Shown: positions 10,691 to 21,429 of the stretch, one piece after another
Layout: each line of letters starts with the position of its first letter
Position numbering within the stretch: position 1 is the stretch's first letter
NCBI GenBank assembly: GCA_964016875.1
Contig: OZ024728.1
Span: 8,048,272-8,112,271 of the forward strand
Source: Fallopia convolvulus
Lineage: Eukaryota; Streptophyta; Magnoliopsida; Caryophyllales; Polygonaceae
Direction: 5' to 3'
Length of the DNA: 64,000 nucleotides
Made by a program: the position numbers and the translations under genes
Notes under the pieces: model-generated
Database searches by the model: none
The model's input: only the letters and a program-made list of their open reading frames with translations
What the model was told of the DNA's origin: nothing

Positions 10691-13600
10691 GTCGAGTATC
10701 TTTTGTTTTAAATAGTTTTTAGATACTTTGATATCGTTTCATATGACATGTGACCCATCTCTTTTTGACCAATTTGAATGAAGTGCTAGCTTCCACAATT
10801 TAACTTCTGGATAAGTTATCTAGAATTACTAAGACTGTAGGGAGTTTGAGATTAAGTGACAGTTTGATTTTGCATAATATTCTTTATGTACCTAGTTTGC
10901 ATAACAAATTGATCTTGATTGCTTAATTATTGAAGAATTATAACTACATCTTTACCTTGACTAATAAGTTGTGTATTTTAAAAGACTAGGCTTCGATGAG
11001 GCTTATTTGGGCGGGTGAGGAACAAAATGGAGTATACCGGCTTCATGTTGTGGTGGCGACGACATATATTTCATGGTTAGAGATTGATTCACCTTCCCTT
11101 TGGCATTCCCATATTGGGCACTCGTCTTACTTGTTCTTTAAATTTTGTATAGTATTAAAATAAATGGTCCCCTAGAACCTTGTGATATGTATCATAGAGC
11201 AAAACAAACCTATTTCTTATTTCCTATTAATAGTTCATAAGCTTTAGACGTTTATGATTTTGTTCATTGTGATGTTTAGGGTCCTTATCGAACCCCGTCT
11301 ACTTCAGGTGCTCATTAATCTTTGACATTGGTTGATGGCTCTTCTAGGTGTGTGGATATTTTTGATGAAACATAAAGCCGAGGTTGCTTCTATTCTTCCA
11401 AAATTTTGTTCTATGGTCAATTGTCGATTTGATAAAAATGCCAAAAGGATTATGAGTGATAATGGAACTAAATTTATTCGTTTGTGATCCTTCTTTGATA
11501 AAAATGGCATTGTTTTTCAAACATCATGTGTTAGGACGTCACACCCCAATAAAATGGTAGAGTTGAGCGTTAACATTATCACATTTTCAATGTCGCTAGA
11601 GCCCTTCATTTTCATGCTAATTTCCCTCTACATTTTTGGGAAGATTGCATTCTTAATGTTAGTTATGTACGTACTTAATCGAATTCCTATGCCTTTGCTT
11701 GAAAATAAAACCCCTTGTGAAATTTTGTATGGTCGACCTCATAGCTACACACATTTGCATACCCTTAGATGGATCTGTTATGCTTTGGTGATTTCTTGAT
11801 CTTCATATCAGTTTGCACCTCGTGCTAGGAAATGTGCTTTTATTAGTTATCCTAAGGGTCAAATCGGTTGGCAAGTTATTGATTTGGAAACTATGAAATG
11901 GTTTGTTTCATTTGACATTATTTTCTATGAAACACATTTCCATATAAGCTTGATATACGCCAACTTGACCCATATGTTTCTGATTCTAAATACATGCACA
12001 CCTCTATTTTTGATGAATTACCTAGTCTTGCAGCTCCAACACAAAGAAATGAGTAATGACATGGGAAGTGGGGTTCAATCTTCCCTTGTGCTAGTCCAAT
12101 AACTAATCCCGAACTCCTTAAATGATCTTACACAGACAGTTGATGCGAGGAGCGTGGTTCAATCTCCTCCTGCAATTGTTTAAGATATCGCTTCACCAAG
12201 CTCCTCAAATGATCATTCGTAGATGAACAATAGGGGAATGGAGTTCAATCTCCGTCTATTGTCGTTCAAGCCAATATTTGTTGTTTTATCTGTGATCATA
12301 CTCCGTTCGTAAAGTTAAGTGATCTAGTTTGAAATAATGTGTGAGGACAGGGCGATTCATCATCTCCTAGCTTCATCCTCTTAATCGGCTTCATCAAGTA
12401 CCTCCTATCCTATAGCGAATTTTGTCAATTATGATCGGTTTTTGCCTAGGCATCTTGCTTTTATTTTTGATGTTTAGTCTACTACAGTGCCTACTAATTT
12501 TTCAAAAGAAATCTATATTCTTTAATAGAAAGAGGATATGAAGGATGAGATTGATGCTTTAGAGGTGAATGTACATGGACTCTTTTAGATCTTCCTAGAG
12601 GGAAGAAACCCATTGGCTACAAATGGGTATTTCTGCTCAGTTACAATTCCGATGGATCTATTAAATGTTACAAGGATCGATTGGTGTTCTTGTTAGTAAT
12701 CAAAAGGTTGGTATTGATTATAATGAGAGCTTTGCTCTATTAGCGAAAATGGTCTCTGGTCATACTTTACTAGTGGTCTCTATTGCTTGCAATTGTGAGC
12801 TTCATCAAATGGATGTCCATAATACTTTTCTACATGGTGATTTAGATGAGAAGTCCTCCTCTTGGATTTTCAAGCTTTGTGATTGGTCGGTTCTTTCGTC
12901 TGAATCGTTCTTTGCATGGCTAAACTCGCATCTTCTCTTTGTAAGTTTGGTTTTGTTCAATCATTGGCCAATTGTTCCCTATTTTCTTACTCTCGCTTTG
13001 GTGTTTGTATGCAAATGTTGATATATGTTATGACTTAATTATTGTTGGGAATAACTCTGATGCTATTGCTAGATTCAAAGGTCAACTCAATTCTTTATTT
13101 ATATGAAAGATATGCGTCCTTTGAAGTATTTTTTGAGCATTGAGGTTGCTCGCTATCTTAAGATCTTGTTCCTTTGTCAGCACAAGTATACTTTGGATAT
13201 TTTATTTGAGGTTGGACTAGTGCAGGCAAACATTTTGATTTTCCTATGAAGCATAATCACAAGTTTGAAGAAACATATCGTTATAGACATCTCATAGGCC
13301 ATTTGATATATTTGACTATTACTAAACTAGAGGTTGGTTATGATGTTCATACTCTAGCACATTTTATGCAGAATCTGACAAATATTCATTGGGATGTAGG
13401 TCATCGAGTGCTTCATTATCTCAAGAGTCATCCCGACCGGGGTATTTTCTTATATCGAAATTCCACTTTGGAGCTTACTACGTTTTGTGATTCTAATTGT
13501 GCTACTTGCCCTCTTACTTGTCAGTCCATCATATGTTACTATGTAAGCTTAGTTCTTCCCCGACCTCTTGGAGAATCAAGAAACAAAAGAACGTATTATG

Positions 13601-14130
13601 TTATTTTGCAGAGGTTGAGTATCGTGTTCACTGTTGATGTTGTGAGTTATTGTGGTTGAAATTACTTTTGTGTTCTCTTGGTGTTCATCAAACTCAGGGA
13701 TGGAGCAGAATTTGAAATCAGGGAAAGGCTAATTTTCACTAAAAAATTTTGGGTGGGCTAAATTACCTTAATTCAACTAGTAACTACTAAATTTACCTTA
13801 TTTTTTTATTATTAAATTTAAGCCTATTTTTTATTATTTTTTATTTTTTAGGGTGGGTTGTTGGTTTGCCAGTGCTTCAATCAGATCTGCCCACCCTTGT
13901 GTCCGTCTCTGACTCAAACTGCTCCTATGTGTCTCTTTTGTAATAGTGAGACTGCATTGCATATTGCAAGTATTCCTGTGTTCATGACCGCACGAAACAC
14001 ATTGATGTTGTTTGTCATTTTATTAATTAAGGATCTTCTTATGTCTAGTATTTTTCGAACTACTCGTATTCTTACTCATTCTTAACCGACTGATATTTTC
14101 AACAAGGTTCTCGGGTCTCAACTATTCGGT
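10691..14130 (+). pseudogene. Copia pol remnant (integrase, RT, RNase H)
   Basis: Motifs appear in copia order with many breaks. A gag-pre-integrase LWHSHIGHSS-like block lies near 11095. Integrase text follows (KHKAEVASILPKF, SDNGTKFI, then NRIPMPLLENKTP near 11679). Reverse transcriptase gives DYNESFALLAKM and HQMDVHNTFLHGDLDE (about 12715-12855). RNase H gives HWDVGHRVLHYLKSHPDRG and FCDSNCATCPLT (about 13390-13515), continued after a MITE by SETALHIASIPVF (about 13945). The YVDD-type catalytic box is not intact. The arrangement identifies Ty1/copia rather than gypsy. Confidence 0.8.
13695..13911. mobile_element. hAT-like MITE inside copia RNase H
   Basis: A 217-bp insert begins CAGGGATGGAGC and ends GTCCGTCTCTG, an imperfect inverted terminal repeat of the CAGRGAYGGA type seen in hAT MITEs. 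The 7-mer TCAAACT occurs just before it (13688-13694) and again two bases after it (13914-13920). Removing it rejoins the RNase H motif series, so it is younger than the retrotransposon. Confidence 0.6.
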
Positions 14131-14184
14131 TTCTTCTTAACAAGTTGGCAATTCGAAGTTTTCATGCTCCAACTTAAAGAAGAG

Positions 14185-14322
14185 TATTAGAGATATTTAA
14201 ATCTTGGGTTTCAAATCATTATAATATGTATAAATATTTTTTTTGTAGAAGGTACGTATACATATTTTTTTTTATTATCAATGAATAAGATCAAATTTAC
14301 AACCTAATTAAATTATTCTTTA
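14185..14322 (+). repeat. Copia right LTR
   Basis: It is preceded by a purine-rich tract (AAAGAAGAG, 14176-14184). It begins TATTAGAGATAT and ends AATTATTCTTTA like the left LTR, and it has diverged internally. Confidence 0.6.
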
Positions 14323-14613
14323 GTGGTAGGAAACACTATTTCCACGTACATATTGTCATATATAATTAGTTAAAGTTTGTCTAATCACGTACATTTCATA
14401 TCAAAAGTCTTCTTAATTGTTTGATCCAAAAAATATCTTCTTAATTGATCTCATCAACATATTATTTACCACATGTTTATAAGGGGGTCCATTATTAAAA
14501 ACCGCTTCTTAACTTTATTTTATTTGAGCAAATTATTAATGTCATTCATGAAAATGAGACTATATACAGTATATAAACTGAGATTCAATCCAAAAAATTG
14601 AATGCATGTGAAG

Positions 14614-15020
14614 TAAACCTGTCAATCGGGTCGGGTCGAGCGGGTTCGGTCATTTTGGATTGAGTCGGGTTTGGCTCGTTACGGGTCACGAGTTAAATCG
14701 GGTCGGGTCGATGCGGGTTTTCGGGTGAGTTGGGTTGACCAGCGGGTCAAAAACATGAATTTTTTTATGATTATTAAAATAGATTTTAATTAAATAATAA
14801 TATTTAATTATAATATATTATTTTTATGTATTTTAATAATAAAATATATATTATTTTTTATATATTTTAAAAATATATTATATTTTTTAAAATAAATTTT
14901 ATAAATATACTAAATCGGTCAACCCAACAGGTTTCGTGTTCAAATTTTCGGATCTTGACCCTAAAATTGTCGGGCGGTTCGGGTCGTATTTACGGGTCAG
15001 GTCAGCTTTTGACATCTCTA
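14614..15020 (+). mobile_element. hAT MITE, copy A (CGGGTCGGGT family)
   Basis: A 407-bp element starts TAAACCTGTCAATCGGG and ends CTTTTGACATCTCTA (imperfect TIR of the TAGAGNTGTCAA type). It is flanked by the perfect 8-bp direct repeat ATGTGAAG (14606-14613 and 15021-15028), the length expected for hAT. The GC-rich arms (repeated CGGGTC) surround an AT-only centre. Confidence 0.8.
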
Positions 15021-15028
15021 ATGTGAAG

Positions 15029-15857
15029 TGACTATATATACACTAATACACACAAGGCCAAAATATACATCCAATGTCTGTCAAGTTTATTTGATTTTAG
15101 AGATCCCAGAGATCTAATATACAGTTTCGGTTTTTCTAACCTATGTTCTAAGCACATAGGCTAAACACTCTTGTTTTAGAAAATAAACTAGTATATATTC
15201 TCATACTTTGTACGGATTTTTCTTAAATAAAATATTAATATTAAAATATTTTCAAATATATTTATTATCCGAGAAAAATAATTATTTAAATGCTTAAATA
15301 TAATTTTTTTTATGATATGCGTAAAAAGATAAGATAATTATCATATAACTGATCACGATCTTTTCATATAAGGTAACAAATGATTGGATTATAATAATAA
15401 CCAAATTGGCAAGGAGATTGCTAATAATATACGGTTACAAAGATAACTATTCAATTAAGATATCTTCTTAGTTAAAAAACAATTCTATCTAAAAATAAAA
15501 TAAATATTTCTACCAAAAAATTAAATAAAATAAATATTCTAGAATTTGTATGATAGCATAAAAAATATACTAATAATCTTCCTATCTATTATATCCAACA
15601 ATAAAAGATTGTTTAATAATGGGATTTTCTATCCTATATTCTAAAAACATGGATAAGAATTTATCATATCCAAAAATAAAAGATTATTTAAAAAAAGGGT
15701 GGTGTGGTCCAATCTAAAAGTGACATGTGTCGTTTAATAACTTTTTTAACCCCCGCTTTAGGTTATAGTTATGAATCCTATAAGAAAATAATGAACCCTA
15801 TTAAAAAAATTAAATTGTCATATATGATAAAAATCAACAAATCTTTCCATGTTAAGG
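15029..15857. other. AT-rich DNA with a possible minus-strand Helitron 3' end
   Basis: No gene is seen. At 15187-15191 ACTAG (minus-strand CTAGT, followed there by T) lies 10 bp from a 5-bp stem around CATACTTTGTACG (15202-15214), matching the Helitron 3'-end layout on the minus strand. A 5' partner was not found. Confidence 0.4.
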
Positions 15858-16691
15858 GTACTAACTAGAGCTGTCAAAAGTCGACCCGACTCGCAAACCC
15901 GACCGGAACCGCCCGAAAATTTTAGGGTCAAGACCCGAAAATTTAAACTCGAAAGCCGAAGTGAACCGAAACCCGATAGACCCGCAACCCATTGGGTTGA
16001 CCGATTTAGTGTATTTATAAAATTTATTTTAAAAAATATAATATGTTTTATTATTAAAATAAATAAAAAATATTATAATTAAATATTATTATTTAATTAA
16101 AAATCTATTTTAATAATCATAAAAAATTCTATGTTTTGACCCGCTGGTCAACCCGACCCGCCCGAAAATCCGCATCATCGGCCCAACCCGGTTTAACACG
16201 TGACCCATAACGACTCGAACCCGACTCAACCTTGAACCCGAAATGACTGAACCCGAACCCGCCCGACCTGACCCGATTGGCAGGTCTAGTTCTAACCTAT
16301 GCCTAATAATGAACCCTATTAAAAAAAATTTAAATTGTCATATATAATAAAAATCAACAAATCTTTCCATGTTAAGGGTTCTAACCTATGCCTAAGGTTA
16401 GAAAATTCGATATAGTATTTATGCCCAACTCTTGCATGGATATATATGGTGTTAAAGATTTAGGTTTAAGAGGTTTACTAAATTTTATATTAAGGGTCTG
16501 TTCTGTAGTGTTGATATGCTAGTTGAATGCATAGGGTTCTAACCTATGCCTAAGGGCATAGGTTAGAAAATTGATATAGTATTTATGCCCAACTCTTGCA
16601 TGGATATATATGGTGTTAAAGATTTAGGTTTAAGAGGTTTACTAAATTTTAGATTAAGGGTCGTTCGGTAGTGTTGATATGCTAGTTAAAA
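15781..16691 (+). repeat. Direct duplications flanking and following MITE copy B
   Basis: About 75 bp left of the MITE (15785-15857) reappear right of it (16308-16380), both ending CCATGTTAAGGG. A 158-bp unit then repeats in tandem, with starts at GGGTTCTAACCTATGCC 16376 and 16534 and the second copy ending near 16691. The units differ by a few bases and short indels. Confidence 0.75.
15866..16288 (-). mobile_element. hAT MITE, copy B, inverted relative to copy A
   Basis: A 423-bp element starts TAGAGCTGTCAAAAG and ends GATTGGCAGGTCTA. It is flanked by 8-bp direct repeats with one mismatch (GTACTAAC 15858-15865, GTTCTAAC 16289-16296). Its sequence is the approximate reverse complement of 14614-15020, including the AT-only centre. 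Confidence 0.8.
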
Positions 16692-18040
16692 TGCATTTAT
16701 GTAGTTGATCTTAAAAAAATTCAACTAGTGTGAGTGTTTGGTAGTTGGAGTTGAAACGTATTTATGTAGGTGATATCAATTGATATTTTGCATAAAAGTA
16801 AATATTTAATAATTATTTTAGAACAAATCAAATATAACTTCATGTCAATATACTTTCATATCATTTAACCTCCAAATACTAAATAGAAATAACAATAAGA
16901 AAATGTGTTTGAAATAAATCTAAATCAAATTAGAAAATGTATCTGAAATAATGCTTGAGAAACAAAGTTCATATTCTAAGATTGCAATAATTTGCATGGG
17001 TTCTGCAAGCAACCTAGTCTTTTTTTTCGTGATTCGTATTTTTTTTGGAATAGGAAGTGGAAAGTTGATTTTCGCTAAGTTTTTCTCCATTATCATCATT
17101 TAGAGACGAGTTTTTCCTTTGAAAAGCTTTGAAGTAGTTAGTGACTTATTTGACTTTAAATTGGAGTATATTTCAAGCTCAGATCGAGATGGTTCAACAT
17201 TATTATGCAAAAATGAAATATAATGACTTATGAATTAGGATATATTAACATTTAACGATTAAAATATTAAAAATAGTTAATAAGGGAAAATATGGTGTTA
17301 TAAAAGAATAGTAAATACCTCAAAAAAATTTTTTACTTTAGAAAGGACTTCTGGATTATTGTCATATTAGTAACACTGAATGCACGACTCTTCAAGTTTA
17401 CGGGAATCAACATCAGTTCTAGACAAACATGTATTTCCAATTAAAACTTTTAGTCCTTCTAAAATGTAGTTATCAACTAAATGATGTATGTAGATGCAAT
17501 ATCATTAATTAACGTATGTACAATAATTGTAATAGAATTATACAATATCATTTATAGAATACCTTAATATTTACTTCTAATAATGTGGTTACCGATTGAT
17601 TAACCCATTTTTAACATCTTGATCAAAGATAACAAAATCTGTTGAGCTAGATTCATCGTTGATTATAACAAATTGTAATTTATATTAAGAAGATTAATTT
17701 AATCATTTAAAAAAGTAAATTTTAATTGTAAATATATACCTATGAATGATGTATCTGGCAATAGCGGCACATTTAGTGAAATAAAATTCAACCTATTGAG
17801 GTTGAATTTTCGTTTTGCACTGTTTGCAAGAATGATAATACCATCAAAAAGTACATCAACACATCCAAGTTAGCCTAAGTTAATAATTTTATTAAAATCT
17901 TTGTGAAATTTAAATTTTCTTAAGTTTAGCATAAATGAGTTTAATAAATTAATTGTCTATTTGTTATAAGAAAATAAAAAAAGATTGGTGAAGTGATACA
18001 TGGATGAGGATATAAAACCTATGATTTTTTTAGAAAATTA
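16692..18040. other. Gene-free AT-rich DNA
   Basis: No coding motifs, terminal repeats or arrays are recognised. Confidence 0.45.
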
Positions 18041-18800
18041 AAAAATAAATATAAATCATTTATTTAGTTAATATAAAAATAAAATATTTATATATGAGAT
18101 GGATCTGCAATCAAATTTTAACCAATAAAAAATAGACCAATTATATTTTAACCAATTAGATTGATTATAAAAATATAAGTGATGTGGTTGAAGGTGAGAT
18201 TGACATGTGTCGTTTTCAAGATCTAGTTTAGTTATTGATTAACAATATCGTATTATCTATGATATCTTTGATTTGAACAAAGAATAGTCTTGTAGGTTCA
18301 TTCTCAAATGTGACATCTAATTAATTTACACATATAAATATATATGAATTATTTTTATTATTAATATCCAAAATTAAAATTGAATAATAATAATATAAAA
18401 TTGGTCCTATTGATAAATCTAAATTCTAAGAAAATAATGGTTTCTTGATTGTTCTACAATTTAGTTTGTTTATTATTAATAATAATGCAAAATAGTTCTA
18501 CTTGATAAATCCAAATCTTATGAAAATAATAATTTTATGATTACTCTAGAATGTGGAATTTTTTTTATTATTAATGTTTAAATTGAAATTAAATAATAGT
18601 ATAAAATAGGAGGAAAAAAAATTTACAAATCCAAATTATATGAAAATAAACATAAATATTTTTTTATTTAATATATAGATAATATATAGGGTTCACAATC
18701 AGATTTCAACCAATAAAACATAGCCCAATTCAATGCTGACCAATTAGATTGATTTAAAATGATCGGTGATGTGGTTCAATGTGAGCTTGACACATGTTAT
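18041..18800 (+). repeat. Diverged direct repeat about 600 bp apart
   Basis: Blocks at 18095-18215 and 18685-18800 share the order AATCAAATTT, then AACCAATAAAA, ACCAATTAGATTGATT, GATGTGGTT and TTGACA(C/T)(A/G)TGT. Smaller repeats of a TAAATCCAAATTATATGAAAA type lie between them. Confidence 0.5.
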
Positions 18801-19024
18801 TATATATATATTTTTAAATGCATGCTTTAGTATATAGTAATGATAAAGTTATCTTAAAATTAAAACTATTTAATACGGATTGATCTTAAAAAGTCAATAC
18901 CTTTTAGTAATTAAATAAATTAAGTGTAAAAGAATTATATAGTGTATATAATTATTTGTATTTTTATTTGTAAGGATACAATTGTATATTAATAACATTA
19001 GCAATATTATTATATTATATTTAA

Positions 19025-19330
19025 TGACACATATTAAAGATGATGATATACAATTATATAATATTTAAATTTTCTCGATAAAAAAGTTAGTATATATTAT
19101 ATATAATGATACATATTAAAGATGATGATATACAATTATATAATATTTAAATTTTGTCCATAAAAAAGTAGCAGATCATTGTATATTAGAGATATTCTGT
19201 ATGGATATTTTCATACTTGCCAATTGCCATTGAAAAAATAACAATACACATTAAAGATGATGATGTACAATTATATAATATTTTAATTTGGTCCATAAAA
19301 AAGTAGTAGATCATTGTATATTAATAGGAA
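19025..19330 (+). repeat. Three tandem copies of an AT-rich unit
   Basis: The block AAAGATGATGATATACAA, then TTATATAATATTTAAATTT and CCATAAAAAAGTAG, occurs three times (about 19030, 19108 and 19250). Copies two and three also share GATCATTGTATATTA. Confidence 0.7.
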
Positions 19331-19499
19331 TAGTAATATTATTATATTATATATTTTTAAGGATTATAAATACTAAAAAAAAGAAAGGGTAAAGAAGTAA
19401 TTTTAAAAATTAAGATGCTTATGTGGAATAGTTAGATGGGTGACAAATAGGATAGAGAGATTCGAGTTTAGTAAGAGTAAATAGATTATTCTACAAAAA

Positions 19500-19870
19500 T
19501 TATTTTCGACTTGTTCTTAAAAAAATTTCCCCAACACATTTTCACAACTAAGTCACACTTTTTTAGTATTATTCAAGTACCTTGTACGGGTTTAATATAA
19601 AAATCATTTATAAATTATTTTTGACTTGTTCTTAAAAAAATTTACAAACACATTTTTATGACTAAATCACACTTCTTTTAGTAAAGAATTACAAAATATT
19701 AATTTGTTAGTGGGTGATGGTTTTTGAGATAGTGGAAAAAGTGGGTAAGGTGAAAGTGGTTTAAAATTTTAAATTATTTTCTTACTAAAATTACAAAATA
19801 TTAATTTGTTATGGGTTGTGGTTTGTGAGATAGTGGGTAAGTGAAAGTATTTTAGAAAAAATAAAAATAT
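19500..19870 (+). repeat. Two pairs of short tandem duplications
   Basis: GACTTGTTCTTAAAAAAATT recurs at about 19509 and 19622, each followed by a CACACTT(C/T)TTTTAGTA block. ATTACAAAATATTAATTTGT recurs at about 19689 and 19790, each followed by a GATAGTGG block. Confidence 0.6.
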
Positions 19871-20009
19871 TTCAAATTGCCAAGTGACTCAAACTTTTAC
19901 AAAGACTTGGTTTTTGCTTTCTAATTATTCTAGGTAGATTGAATCTCATTCGTTTTTTTAAAAGAAATCAACGCACAAGAAAAAAGCTTTTATTAAAAGG
20001 TGAAAAAAA

Positions 20010-20835
20010 TTGCACATATTTTTCACGAATTATTTGAGTGTTTTTCAAAAATTATTTTACGTTAAACGCACATATCTTGTGCATTGGTTTTGCTTTGAAT
20101 ATACATCAAAATTAGTTTTATGTGCATTGAAAGTAATTAAATGTGCATCTATTTTTTATGCACATTGTGTATCGATTTCCAACTTTTTTTTTATTTTTGT
20201 TTATGTGCATGAATAATATTTTCACATATAGTTTGATGCACCTACCGATAGTTTTTATGCACATGCAAAATAAGATGCATTTTTTGGTTGTTTTAATGAG
20301 CATATAATTAGTTTTGATGCACATGCATAAATAAGACACACTTTTGTGCATTGTTTTCACCTTGTGTGTGCATTAAAACTAGCTATTCATTCATCAATTG
20401 TATAATGCATAATCCACATTGTGCATCGATGTCGAGCATTTTTATTTTTTGATGCACATTTTTCCAATTTTGATACACTCACAAACAAAATATATTTTTG
20501 AGTTATTTTGATGCACGTAACGTTCATTTTAATGCACAAACATATATCTATGCACAAAGTCTTGATGCACAATCGACTAGTTTTGACCACATACAATCAA
20601 TTTTGACGCACACACAAACAAAATGCACTTTTAGTTAATTTGATACACATGTAGATGCTTTTGATGCACATAGAAAACTTAGTTTGGATGCACATACGAC
20701 TAAGTTTGATGCTCAAATATATATATATATATACATTTTTATGCACACAGTTCTGATGCACATTCGACCATTTTTGATGCACATACAAACAATTTTGATG
20801 CATAAAATCCTAATTTTGATGCATAACCAACAGGC
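20010..20835. repeat. GATGCAC-motif degenerate array
   Basis: About 800 bp is built from the motif TTTTGATGCACAT spaced irregularly at roughly 20-45 bp. At least nine exact GATGCAC copies occur between 20230 and 20780, plus GATGCAT and GACGCAC variants. The first 200 bp carry the inverse form (TGTGCAT). Open frames on both strands here are by-products of the motif, and no LTR or TIR encloses it. Confidence 0.7.
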
Positions 20836-21166
20836 ACCCTATATCCATTTTTTAAACTACACCAAATATTCCCCAAAAAATCAATTATGTCTTTTTCCTT
20901 TTTAATGAAATGTTTCATGCCTTTGATTTCTTTCCATCCAACGACTATTATTCTTTCTCATTTCGCTTTGGCCATCCATTCGAACTAGATTTGGACCCTA
21001 ATATGAAAACTGAAACAAGATCATTAGAATAGAGGGTATGATAATCAATCAATATATATTATAAAAGTCGACCATTTTCGAGCTACCGTATTAATTACGA
21101 CCTCACTTCATAATTACAAAATTAATTTTTATTTCTATTATTTCAAATTTTCCTATTAAATTTCAC

Positions 21167-21416
21167 GAGTTTGGTTCAAATGAAACAAAATCTTATCCTG
21201 AAACGTGAAACGAATGCACTTTTCATACGAAAGCGCATTGCAAAATACGAAAAGTGTAATCTGAAAAAGTGCGAAAAGTGCACTATAAATTACGAAAAGT
21301 GTAAACCTGAAAAAGTGCAATCCGAAATAGGAATTATTACGAAGTAGGAAAAGTGCATTCGTTTCAGAATAAGAGTTTGTTTCAGAATAAGAGTTTGTTG
21401 CATTTGAACCAAACTC
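21167..21416. mobile_element. Short inverted-repeat element (MITE-like)
   Basis: GAGTTTGGTTCAAATG at 21167-21182 is matched by its exact reverse complement at 21401-21416. The pairing continues inward around GAATGCACTTTTC and GAAAAGTGCATTC. The interior repeats GAAAAGTG. A target duplication is not obvious. It lies about 120 bp inside a putative Helitron 5' end near 21049. Confidence 0.6.
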
Positions 21417-21429
21417 TAACTAGTAAAGA

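Larger units (their letters stand above)
9285..14322 (+). mobile_element. Decayed Ty1/copia LTR retrotransposon
   Basis: The element runs from a left LTR at 9285-9432 to a right LTR at about 14185-14322. Both LTRs begin TATTAGAGATAT and end ATTATTCTTTA. A primer-binding site and decayed gag and pol follow in copia order (integrase before RT before RNase H). The ends are TA...TA rather than TG...CA. I could not find a convincing 5-bp target duplication. A MITE sits in the RNase H region. Confidence 0.8.

Noticed and set aside
20010..20905. Several overlapping open frames rich in Met-His-Ile/Cys-Ile-Lys on both strands
   Set aside because: They are by-products of the GATGCAC motif array and have no start context, splice pattern or domain.
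21401..21425. AACTAGT next to an 8-bp hairpin as a Helitron 3' end
   Set aside because: The hairpin is part of the inverted-repeat element and lies only two bases from CTAGT, and the next base is A. The MITE explanation is simpler.
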